Positions 47,712-55,706 of a stretch of 64,000 nucleotides of DNA are shown in pieces. The translations under genes were made by a program, and so were the position numbers. Each line of letters opens with the position of its first letter. The first letter of the stretch is position 1. This DNA is from UBA4615 sp046046245. GTDB lineage: Bacteria; Pseudomonadota; Gammaproteobacteria; Burkholderiales; Burkholderiaceae_E. The notes beneath the pieces were generated by a model that was given only the letters and a program-made list of their open reading frames with translations, was not told where the DNA came from and ran no database searches. Location: NCBI GenBank assembly GCA_046046245.1, contig JBJOKE010000008.1, positions 1 through 64,000 of the forward strand, read 5' to 3'.

Positions 47712-48862
47712 TCACCGGCCGTCCGCCGCGGGTCCTGCACCTGCGCTCGAGCGCCGGCGTCTACGGCGCCGAGCGCGTGCTGCTCACGCTGCTGCCGGCA
47801 CTGCCCGCGCTCGGCATCGAGGTGGTGCTCGGCTGCCTGCGCAACCCCTACCAGCCGGCGGTGGCGCTGCACGAGCACGCGCTCGCGGCCGGCGTCGACT
47901 CGCGACTCGTGCGCTGCGACGGCCGCCTCGACCTCGGCACGGTCGCCGCGATCCGCGCGCTCGCCGACGAGACCGGCGCCGACCTGCTGCACGTCCACGA
48001 CTACAAGGGCGCGTTCCATGCTCGGCTCGCGAACCGGCCGCGCCGGCCGCTGGTGGCGACGATGCACGGCCAGTTCGCCGATTCCGCCGCGGTCCGCGTC
48101 TACAACTGGATCGAGCGCAGGCTCGCCCGCGGCGCCGACCGCATCTGCGTGGTCTCGGATGCGATGCGCGGTCCGCTCGAGCGCGCGGGGGTGCCGCGCG
48201 CGCGGACGATCGAGGTGCCGAACGGCGTCGACATCGGACGCTTCCGGCCCGCCGATCGCGCGGCGGCGCGCGACGCGCTCGGACTGCCGCGCGAGGCACG
48301 CGTCTTCGGGACCGCGATGCGGCTGCTCGAGGTCAAGGATCCGCTCGGGCTGGTCACGGCCTTCGCGCGCGCGGACCTCGGCGCGGCGCGGCTGGCGATC
48401 GCCGGCGACGGGCCGCTGCGTACGCCGCTCCAGGCGCGGATCGACGCCCTCGGACTCGGCCCGCGGGTGCGGCTGCTGGGCGTGCGCGACGACCTGGAGC
48501 GGGTCTACCCGGCCTTCGACGCGTTCGTGCTGCCCTCGCGCTCCGAGGGACTGCCGATGGCGCTGCTCGAGGCGATGGCCTGCGGCGTGCCGCCGATCGC
48601 CTCCGCCGTCGGCCGCGTGCCCGAGGCGCTCGCCGGTCTGCCGCAGGGGACCGCGGCGACCGTGCCGCCGGGCGACGCGGCCGCGCTCGCCGCCGCGCTC
48701 GCCGCGTTCGCGCCGCCGCCCGGCGCCGCCGAGGCGCTGCGGGCGCGGGTGCTCGAGCGCTTCTCGTCCGGCGCGCTCGCGCGCGCCTACGCCGAGGTCT
48801 ACCGCGGCCTCGTCGTCCCCGTCGCCCGCGCCGGCCCGGCCGCGGCGGCCCCCGGCGCATGA
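47708..48862 (+). CDS. GT4-family glycosyltransferase
   Basis: 384 residues. GT-B fold: the N-terminal RVLHLRSSAGVYGAERVLL (G-x-ERV), HVHDYKGAFHARL, the donor-side VPNGVDIGRFRP, and the catalytic-type E-x7-E in PSRSEGLPMALLEAMACGVPP. It adds one sugar of the repeat unit in the cytoplasm. It starts by ATGA overlap with the GT2 gene and ends by overlap with the next GT4. The acceptor cannot be deduced. Confidence 0.9.
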   Translation: MITGRPPRVLHLRSSAGVYGAERVLLTLLPALPALGIEVVLGCLRNPYQPAVALHEHALAAGVDSRLVRCDGRLDLGTVAAIRALADETGADLLHVHDYKGAFHARLANRPRRPLVATMHGQFADSAAVRVYNWIERRLARGADRICVVSDAMRGPLERAGVPRARTIEVPNGVDIGRFRPADRAAARDALGLPREARVFGTAMRLLEVKDPLGLVTAFARADLGAARLAIAGDGPLRTPLQARIDALGLGPRVRLLGVRDDLERVYPAFDAFVLPSRSEGLPMALLEAMACGVPPIASAVGRVPEALAGLPQGTAATVPPGDAAALAAALAAFAPPPGAAEALRARVLERFSSGALARAYAEVYRGLVVPVARAGPAAAAPGA

Positions 48863-50124
48863 GGATCCTCGCCGTCACCACCCGCAGCCCGTACCCGCTG
48901 AACGAGGGGCGGGCGCTGCGCACCTACAACCTGCTGCGCGAGCTCGCACGGCGGCACGAGGTCCACCTGGTCTCGTTCGTCCAGACCCGCGAGGACGTGG
49001 ACGGACTCGGCGCGATGCGCGCCTTCTGCGCGAGCGTCGAGGCCGAGCCGCTGTACCTCGACCATCCGCGGCTGAGGCTGCTCGCCGACGCGGCGATCGA
49101 GCCCTTCGGCCGGGCCCCGCTGCAGATCGTGAAGTACCGGACCGCAGGGATGCGGCGCCGGCTCTCGCGGATGCTCGAGCGGCACCGCTTCGACGCGGTC
49201 CACCTCGACATGCTGCACCTGGCCGAGTACCTGCCGATGTTCCCCGGCGCGGTCCGCGTGCTGACCGAGCACAACGTCGAGTCGGCACTGCTGCGCCGGC
49301 GCGCCGACGCCGAGACCCGGCCGCTGGTGCGCGCCTACCTGCAGCGCCAGGCGGGGCGACTCGCCCGCTACGAGGCGCGGGCCTGCGCGTCGGCCGACGC
49401 GGTCGTCACGGTCTCGGACCTCGACGCCGCGCAGCTCGCCGCGATGGATCCGGCGATCCGCCCGACAGTGGTCCCCAACGGGGTCGACACCGGCTACTTC
49501 CGTGCCCTGCCCGACGCCGTGCCCGAGCCCGGGCAGATGGTCTTCGTCGGCGGCTTCACCTGGTTCCCGAACCTCGACGCGATCCGCTGGTTCGCCGAGA
49601 CCACGCTGCCGCGGATCGCGGCCGAGGTGCCGGGCGCGAGGCTGGTCGTCGTCGGGCGCCAGCCCGACGGCGCGGCGGTGCGCGCGCTGGCGGCCGACCC
49701 GCGGATCGAGCTGACGGGGGGCGTCGACGACATCCGGCCGATCGTCTCGCGCGCGTCGGTGTTCGTCGTGCCGCTGCGGATCGGCGGCGGCACCCGGCTG
49801 AAGATCCTGGATGCGCTGTCGATGGGCCGCGCGATCGTCTCGACCTCGGTCGGCTGCGAGGGCCTGGACGTCGAACCCGGCCGCTCGATCCTGGTCGCCG
49901 ACACGCCCGAGGCCTTCGCCGACGCGACCGTCCGCGCGCTGCGCGACGCGTCGCTCGCCACGCGGCTCGGCGCCGAGGGCCGGGCGCTGGTCGAGCGGCG
50001 CTACGACTGGCGGGTCATCGGCCGCGACCTCGACCACGTCTATCGTCCGCGCGACGCGACCATCGGGCCCGCGCCGGACCCGGTCGCGCAGGCGGCCGCG
50101 ATCGAAGGAGGGCCCGCCGCATGA
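48859..50124 (+). CDS. GT4-family glycosyltransferase (XrtA-locus Stp1-like)
   Basis: 421 residues. The start MRILAVTTRSPYPLNEGRALR, then TEHNVESALLRRRA, VVPNGVDTGYF, MVFVGGFTWFPNLDAI and RIGGGTRLKILDALSMGRAIVST are features I associate with the sugar transferase (PEP-CTERM/EpsH1, TIGR03087-like) group. It has a GT-B fold and is cytoplasmic. It overlaps the genes on both sides by 4 bp (ATGA). The last 30 residues are Pro/Ala rich. Confidence 0.88.
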   Translation: MRILAVTTRSPYPLNEGRALRTYNLLRELARRHEVHLVSFVQTREDVDGLGAMRAFCASVEAEPLYLDHPRLRLLADAAIEPFGRAPLQIVKYRTAGMRRRLSRMLERHRFDAVHLDMLHLAEYLPMFPGAVRVLTEHNVESALLRRRADAETRPLVRAYLQRQAGRLARYEARACASADAVVTVSDLDAAQLAAMDPAIRPTVVPNGVDTGYFRALPDAVPEPGQMVFVGGFTWFPNLDAIRWFAETTLPRIAAEVPGARLVVVGRQPDGAAVRALAADPRIELTGGVDDIRPIVSRASVFVVPLRIGGGTRLKILDALSMGRAIVSTSVGCEGLDVEPGRSILVADTPEAFADATVRALRDASLATRLGAEGRALVERRYDWRVIGRDLDHVYRPRDATIGPAPDPVAQAAAIEGGPAA

Positions 50125-51725
50125 GCCTGTACCGCCGTACCGCCGCCCTGCGCCTGCTCGCCGTCGCGCTGCTCGGGCTCGGTGCCGCCCTGCCCGCCGC
50201 CGCACGCGCCGAGACCACCTTCCACGTGCGCACCGACGGCGGCCCGCCGTCGCGCTGCGACGGCCGCAGCGACGCCCCCGCCGCCGGCGCGCAGGGCCGG
50301 GCCTGCGCGTGGTCGCATCCGTTCCATGCGCTGCCGCCCGGCGGGCCGGCGCGGATCGCCGGCGGCGACCGGCTGGTGATCGCCGACGGCGCGTACATGA
50401 TGGGTCACGGCGCGCCCGGGGCCGAAGGCTGCTCGCGCGACTTCCCGTGGGACTGCCACATGCCGCCCGTGCCCTCGGGCCCGGACGCTGCGCGGCCCAC
50501 GCGGATCGTCGGCGCCGGCCACGCGTCGGGCTGCCGCACCCGGCCCGAGCTCTGGGGAACCGAGCGGGCCCGGACGGTGCTGAACCTCACCGGCTCGAGC
50601 AACGTCGAGCTCGCCTGCCTGGAGGTCACCGACCGCTCGCCCTGCGTCGAATTCCACAGCGGCTCGATCCGCTGCAAGCGCGACGCGTTCCCGTACGGGC
50701 CCTGGGCCGGGACCGGACTGATCGCGAGCGACTCGCGCAACGTTCGACTCGTCGACCTCGACATCCACGGGCTCGCCGGTGCCGGCGTCCGCGCCGGCCG
50801 GATCGCCGACTGGGCGTCGATCGACCTGCGGATCGCGGCCAACGGCTGGGTCGGCTGGGACGGCGACATCGGCGAGGGCGGCAGCTCGAACTCGGGAACG
50901 CTGCGTTTCGTCCGCTGGGTCGTCGAGTGGAACGGGTGTGGCGAGACCTATCCGCAACGCCAGCCGGTCGGCTGCTGGGGCCAGACCGCGGGCGGCTACG
51001 GCGACGGCGTGGGCACCGCCCGGACCGGCGGTCACTGGATCGTCGAGGACTCCGTCTTCCGCTACAACACCTCCGACGGCCTCGACCTGCTCTACCTGCA
51101 GGGCGACGGCCGGCTGACGATCGACCGCGTCGTGGCCGAGGGCAACGCCGGCAACCAGATCAAGGCGCGCGGGCCGACGACGATCCGCAATGCGGTGGTC
51201 GCCGGCCACTGCGCGTTCTTCCGCGGCAAGCCGTTCACCCACCACGTCGACGACTGCCGCGCGATGGGCGATGCGGTCTCGCTGGCGCTCGACCCCGGAC
51301 AGGTCGCGACGCTGACCAGCAGCACGGTCTACGGCGAGGGCAACTGCCTCGTGGTCGCCGGCGGCGACGCATCGACCCGCGTGGTCGCGCGCAACACCAT
51401 CCTCGCCGGCGGCCCGTTCGCGCTGCGGCCCGGCGACACCAGCTGCTGGTACTACTCGGAGGGCGGCGTGCTGCTGCAGACCGACTACCTGCTGATCCAC
51501 AGCCGCCGCGGCCCCGCCTGCCCAGGCGGTACCTCGCGCTGCGCGGACCCGCTGCTGGCCAGCACCCGCGCCGGCGCCTTCGACCCGCGGCTGCGCGACG
51601 GCAGCCCGGCCCGCGACAGCGGCGCGCCGGTGGGCGGCCCGGTGCCGGCGGTCGACGTCTGGGGCACGCCGCGGCCCGCGGGCGCCGCGCCCGACCGCGG
51701 CGCGGTCGAGATGCCGGTGCGCTGA
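50121..51725 (+). CDS. Secreted right-handed beta-helix protein (choice-of-anchor Q-like end)
   Basis: 534 residues. A signal peptide ends near ARAETT (about residue 33). The body shows repeated short beta-helix coils (SSNVELACLEVTDRS, SRNVRLVDLDIHGLAG, HWIVEDSVFRYNTSDGLDLLY) and more than a dozen cysteines, suggesting disulfides outside the cytoplasm. The C-terminus DVWGTPRPAGAAPDRGAVE resembles the choice-of-anchor Q ending. Parallel beta-helix proteins in polysaccharide loci are often lyases, epimerases or hydrolases, but no catalytic site is recognised here. GAAGGAGGG precedes the ATG, which overlaps the upstream GT4. Confidence 0.85.
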   Translation: MSLYRRTAALRLLAVALLGLGAALPAAARAETTFHVRTDGGPPSRCDGRSDAPAAGAQGRACAWSHPFHALPPGGPARIAGGDRLVIADGAYMMGHGAPGAEGCSRDFPWDCHMPPVPSGPDAARPTRIVGAGHASGCRTRPELWGTERARTVLNLTGSSNVELACLEVTDRSPCVEFHSGSIRCKRDAFPYGPWAGTGLIASDSRNVRLVDLDIHGLAGAGVRAGRIADWASIDLRIAANGWVGWDGDIGEGGSSNSGTLRFVRWVVEWNGCGETYPQRQPVGCWGQTAGGYGDGVGTARTGGHWIVEDSVFRYNTSDGLDLLYLQGDGRLTIDRVVAEGNAGNQIKARGPTTIRNAVVAGHCAFFRGKPFTHHVDDCRAMGDAVSLALDPGQVATLTSSTVYGEGNCLVVAGGDASTRVVARNTILAGGPFALRPGDTSCWYYSEGGVLLQTDYLLIHSRRGPACPGGTSRCADPLLASTRAGAFDPRLRDGSPARDSGAPVGGPVPAVDVWGTPRPAGAAPDRGAVEMPVR

Positions 51726-51738
51726 CGGAGCCGCGACG

Positions 51739-52332
51739 ATGGCCGGTCCCGATCCGCACGACTTCGAGGAGGCGCTGCTGCGCGACCTGCGCGAGGACCT
51801 CGCGCGCTACCTGCCGGGCCCCGGACCGCACGGCCTGCGCGCGCGGCTCGTCGCGATGACCGAATACGGCTTCCTCGCGACCGCGATCTACCGCTTCGGC
51901 CGGCTCTGCCGGAGGATCGGGCCGTGGCCGCTGTCGATCCCGGCGAAGCTGCTCTACCACCTGCTGCGGCTCTTCAGCGAGCTCGGGATGGGCATCTACA
52001 TCTCGACCAACTCGCGGATCGGCCCGGGCCTGCACATCGGCCACTTCGGCGGCATCTACCTCAGCTGCGACCTCGGCCGCCGCTGCACGCTCGCGCAGGG
52101 CGTGACGATCGGCTACAAGGGCGCGGGCCGCTCGACGCGGCCGCCGCGCGTGGGCGACGACGTCTACGTCGGCGCGGGCGCGATGGTGATCGGCGACGTC
52201 CGCGTCGGGGACGGCTGCATCGTCGGCGCGAACACCGTCGTCACGAAGGACGTGCCGCCGCGGCACCGCGTGGTCAGCGCCGCGGTACGGGTCATGCCGC
52301 TCGAGCCGATCGACCCGACGGACGCGCCGTGA
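51739..52332 (+). CDS. Hexapeptide-repeat acetyltransferase (serine acetyltransferase-like)
   Basis: 197 residues. An N-terminal helical part (about 1-85) precedes a left-handed beta-helix with hexapeptide turns (GIYISTNSRIGPGLHIGHFGG, GDDVYVGAGAMVIGDV, GDGCIVGANTVVTKDVP). The catalytic-type His and Asp of the serine acetyltransferase group are present in HIGHFGG. In polysaccharide loci such proteins more often acetylate a sugar than serine, so O- or N-acetylation of the repeat unit is the likelier job. It starts 13 bp after the beta-helix gene. Confidence 0.85.
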   Translation: MAGPDPHDFEEALLRDLREDLARYLPGPGPHGLRARLVAMTEYGFLATAIYRFGRLCRRIGPWPLSIPAKLLYHLLRLFSELGMGIYISTNSRIGPGLHIGHFGGIYLSCDLGRRCTLAQGVTIGYKGAGRSTRPPRVGDDVYVGAGAMVIGDVRVGDGCIVGANTVVTKDVPPRHRVVSAAVRVMPLEPIDPTDAP

Positions 52333-53108
52333 TCCTGTTCGCCGGGCTGCCCGACGCACTGGCGCCCGGCGCGCCGCACGCCGCGATCGCCGCGGCGATC
52401 GCGTGCGGGCTCGCCTGGCGGCGCGGCACGACGCGGGCGGTCCGCGTGCTGCGCGTGCCGCTCGCGCTCGCGACCGCGTGGCTGTGGCTGCTCGCCGCGC
52501 CGTGGCCGGTCAACCGCATGCTGCGCGAGTTCGAGTGGCCGGCCGACGACCCGGCCGCCTGCCGGGTCGACGCCCCCTCGCCGACGATCGTCGTGCTCGG
52601 CTCGGGCGAGCTCTGGAACCCGGACGGCTCGGCCCGCGCACGGCTCGACTTCGAGGGATGGCAGCGGGTGCGGCACGCGGCCGGGCTGTGGCGCGCGCAC
52701 GGCGGCACCCTGCTGATGGCGGGCGGACCGGGCCGCGGCGCCGACGACTCGCTCGCCGGCGCGATGGCCGAGTTCGCCGGCGAGCTCGGCGTGCCCGCGT
52801 CTGCGATCCGGCTGGCCGGCGGCTCGCACGACACCCGCGAGGACGTCGCCGCGGTGGCCGAGCTGCTGCGCGGCGACGCACGCCCGGCGCTGCTGGTCAC
52901 CAGCGCCCTGCACATGCGGCGGGCGCTCGGCGTGGGCGCGAAGCAGGGACGGGCCTTCGTCCCCTGCCCGTCCGGCCGGCTGTACCTGCACACCCTCGGC
53001 CGCGACGCGTCGACGATGCTGCCCCACACGGCGGCCGGACCACGGGCGCGGGCGCTGGTCCGCGAGGCGCTGGCCGCGATCGCCTACCGCCTGCGCGGCT
53101 GGACCTGA
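52329..53108 (+). CDS. DUF218 (YdcF/ElyC-like) protein
   Basis: 259 residues. One or two N-terminal hydrophobic segments precede the DUF218 domain with TIVVLGSGELWNPDG, LLMAGGPGRG, SHDTREDVA and ALLVTSALHMRRAL. ElyC-type proteins of this family affect peptidoglycan synthesis through the lipid carrier, but enzyme activity is not settled. The GTG at 52329 overlaps the acetyltransferase stop as GTGA. It ends the plus-strand operon, 8 bp before the convergent GT4 stop. Confidence 0.85.
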   Translation: MILFAGLPDALAPGAPHAAIAAAIACGLAWRRGTTRAVRVLRVPLALATAWLWLLAAPWPVNRMLREFEWPADDPAACRVDAPSPTIVVLGSGELWNPDGSARARLDFEGWQRVRHAAGLWRAHGGTLLMAGGPGRGADDSLAGAMAEFAGELGVPASAIRLAGGSHDTREDVAAVAELLRGDARPALLVTSALHMRRALGVGAKQGRAFVPCPSGRLYLHTLGRDASTMLPHTAAGPRARALVREALAAIAYRLRGWT

Positions 53109-53115
53109 GGCAAGC

Positions 53116-54288
53116 TCAGTCGGCGGCCGCGCCCGCGGCCGTCGGCCGGCCGAGCAGCGAGGCGTAGAGCGCCTCGTAGCGCCGCGCCATCGCCGGGATC
53201 GAGTGCTCGCGCTCGACGCGGGCCCGTGCGCGGGCGCCGGCCTCGCGCCGCCACCCCGCGTCCGCGCAGGCCGCGATCGCGTCGGCGATCGCGGCCGGAT
53301 CGCGCGCCGGCACCAGCCGGCCGGTCTCGCCGTCGACGACCAGCTGCGGATTGCCGCCGACCCGGGTCGCCACCGTCGGCAGCCCGCAGGCCTGCGCCTC
53401 GAGGATCGCGTTCGACATGCCTTCGGAGTCCGACGCGAGCACGAACAGATCGGCCGCGCCGAGCAGCCGGCCGACGTCGTCGCGCACGCCGAGGAAGCGC
53501 ACGACGCCGCCGAGGCCGAGCGTCGCGACCCGCTGCCGAAGCGCACCGCCGAGCGGGCCGTCACCGGCGAGCAGCAGCCGGGCGACGGGCAGGCGCGCAT
53601 GCAGGGCGGCGAACGCCTCGACGAGGTCCGCGTGCCGCTTGATCGGGCTGAGGCTCGCGACGCACAGCACGGCGAGCGCGTCGGCGTCCAGGCCCTCGGC
53701 CGCGCGGGCGGCCGCGCGCGCCTCGGCCGACGGCGGACGGAAGCGCTCGACGTCGACGCCGTTCGGGATCTCGATCAGCCGCTCGGCGTCGACGTCCTCG
53801 TCGGCGACCAGCGCATCGAGGATCGCCCGCGAAGGCGCGACGATCCGGTCGAAGCGCGGATTCAGACGGCGGAACGCGCCGCGCAGGCGCGCGCTCTTCT
53901 GGAAGCCCATGTCGCGGCGGCTCGAGATCCGGGCCGTTCCGCCGAGCATGCGGGGCAGCATCGCGTTCATCAGGTCGGCCTTCTCGTGCTGCGACTGGAC
54001 GAGGTCGTAGCCGCGTGCGGCGAGCCGCGCGGCGAGCCGGGCGAAGGCGGCGACGCCGCGCGGTCCGTAGACCGGCCCGATCGGCCAGTGCAGCAGGCGC
54101 ACGTGCGGCGCATCGAGCGTCGCGGCGACCCGCCGCTCCGGCGCCGGCTCGGGCGCCAGCTGCAGCAGGTCGATCGCGTAGCGCGACGCGGGCAGCTCGT
54201 GCACGAGATTGCGCAGGAACCGCTCGCTGCCGCCGGGCGCGAGCACGGCGGTATCGGTCACCAGCAGCAGCCGGATCGGGCGGTTCAC
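53116..54288 (-). CDS. GT4-family glycosyltransferase
   Basis: 390 residues. GT-B fold with RLLLVTDTAVLAPGGSERFLRNL, the SQHEKADLMNAML acceptor-side region, IPNGVDVERFRPP, VRFLGVRDDVGRLL and the E-x7-E segment ASDSEGMSNAILEAQACGLP. The GTG at 54288 overlaps the stop of the polymerase/ligase gene as GTGA, so it is the last gene of the minus-strand group with XrtA. It adds a sugar in the cytoplasm; the acceptor is unknown. Confidence 0.9.
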   Translation of the reverse strand: MNRPIRLLLVTDTAVLAPGGSERFLRNLVHELPASRYAIDLLQLAPEPAPERRVAATLDAPHVRLLHWPIGPVYGPRGVAAFARLAARLAARGYDLVQSQHEKADLMNAMLPRMLGGTARISSRRDMGFQKSARLRGAFRRLNPRFDRIVAPSRAILDALVADEDVDAERLIEIPNGVDVERFRPPSAEARAAARAAEGLDADALAVLCVASLSPIKRHADLVEAFAALHARLPVARLLLAGDGPLGGALRQRVATLGLGGVVRFLGVRDDVGRLLGAADLFVLASDSEGMSNAILEAQACGLPTVATRVGGNPQLVVDGETGRLVPARDPAAIADAIAACADAGWRREAGARARARVEREHSIPAMARRYEALYASLLGRPTAAGAAAD

Positions 54289-55706
54289 GTCGTGCCCGCC
54301 TCGTCGACGGGCAGCAGCCGCCCGTCACGGTCGCGCCGCCGGCGTCCCGCGGCGGACTGGCGCGGACGCGTCTCGGGGGACCCGGATCGGCGGGCCGGAA
54401 CGCCGCGCTCCGGTCCGTCGACCTCGACCGCCGCCTGCGCGTCGATCGTCCGCATCCGCTCGATCGCGGCCATCATCAGGAAGAGCGTCGAGCCCAGCGC
54501 GAGCTGCGAGAACCGGTCGCCGAACGCGTTGGTCGCCATCGCGGCCACCATCATCCCCACGCCGCCATAACCGAGCCCGCGCGCGAACGGCGTGCGCGCG
54601 TCGCGCTGCAGCCGCCAGGCCGACCGCAGGAACGACAGCAGCAGCCCGACCAGCAGCGACAGCCCCACGATACCCTGCTCGGCGGCGACCTTCAGGTAGT
54701 AGTTGTGGGGGTCGGTCAGCGTCTCGCCGGACCGCGCCGTCATGAAGCCGTTCAGGCCGATGCCGAACAGCGGCGACTGCAGGAACAGCGCGCGCGCATG
54801 CTCCCAGACCTCGACCCGGCCAGCGGCCGACGCCTCGAGCTCGCCGTCCTCGCCCTCGGTCATCGTGATGCGGTCGACCACCGAATCGGGCAGCACGCCC
54901 TGCCAGGCGATGCCCAGCAGCGCGACCACGCCGAGCATCCAGCGGTGACGCATCAGCCCGTAGACGGTCATCGCCGCCAGCGCCGCGGCATAGGCGCCGC
55001 GCGAGTACGAGAACAGCAGCGGATAGAGGCTGCCGACGAACGCGGCCGCGTAGAACGCGCGACGCAGCGGCTGCTTCTCCATCAGCGCCAGCCCGAGCGC
55101 GAGCGCGCCGAAATGCGCGACGAAGGCGCCGAAGTGGTTGGCGTTCATGCCCACGACCCAGAACGGGCCGTTGGCGCGTGCGCCGTAGGAGAACGACGAG
55201 CCGGCCACGAAGGAGTTCAGCTCGCGCTGGACCATGAACAGCAGCACGCCCACCGAGATCGTGACCAGCATGCGGACCTGCGCCTGCGTACGGAGCGCGT
55301 TGTAGGCGGCGACGTAGACGAGCATCAGCAGCACGTGGTTCTTCCAGTCCGCCAGGTAGGGATTCGCCAGCGTCACCGGCGAGTCCAGGCCGAAGCGCAA
55401 CGCGCAGTTCCAGAGCGCGAGGTAGGTGTAGACGCCGATCGCGAGGATCCAGCCGAGGTGCGGCGTGCGCTGCAAGCCGCACTTGTTGATCATCGTGCCG
55501 AGCAATGCGGCCACCACCAGCAGGTCCTGGGTGTCCTTGCCGAACACGAACGGATGGGTCGGGTACCAGAGCGTCGGCAGCGGCGACAGCACCGCGAACA
55601 GGAAGACCGGCAACTCGGCGCGCCAGAGCATGCCCAGCAGCACGGTGCCCATCACCGCGGCCCAGACCGCGAACGGCAGCACGCCCTCCTTCAGCACCGC
55701 GATCAT
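54285..55706 (-). CDS. O-antigen polymerase/ligase (Wzy_C family) of the XrtA locus
   Basis: 473 residues with about ten to twelve membrane segments. The central periplasmic loop contains VVGMNANHFGAF, FSYSRGAYAAALA and GRVEVWEHARALFLQSPLFGIGLNGF, then DPHNYYLKVAAEQGIVGL, where PHN and the GRxxxW-like segment are classic Wzy_C/WaaL marks. It should polymerise repeat units or ligate them in the periplasm. The ATG overlaps the xrtA stop as ATGA. A 50-residue Arg-rich cytoplasmic tail ends the protein. Confidence 0.9.
   Translation of the reverse strand: MIAVLKEGVLPFAVWAAVMGTVLLGMLWRAELPVFLFAVLSPLPTLWYPTHPFVFGKDTQDLLVVAALLGTMINKCGLQRTPHLGWILAIGVYTYLALWNCALRFGLDSPVTLANPYLADWKNHVLLMLVYVAAYNALRTQAQVRMLVTISVGVLLFMVQRELNSFVAGSSFSYGARANGPFWVVGMNANHFGAFVAHFGALALGLALMEKQPLRRAFYAAAFVGSLYPLLFSYSRGAYAAALAAMTVYGLMRHRWMLGVVALLGIAWQGVLPDSVVDRITMTEGEDGELEASAAGRVEVWEHARALFLQSPLFGIGLNGFMTARSGETLTDPHNYYLKVAAEQGIVGLSLLVGLLLSFLRSAWRLQRDARTPFARGLGYGGVGMMVAAMATNAFGDRFSQLALGSTLFLMMAAIERMRTIDAQAAVEVDGPERGVPARRSGSPETRPRQSAAGRRRRDRDGRLLPVDEAGTT

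Noticed and set aside
48018..50120. The open frame extending far upstream of the beta-helix gene
   Set aside because: The signal peptide, ribosome site and ATGA overlap place the true start at 50121. Upstream it is a shadow of two glycosyltransferase genes.
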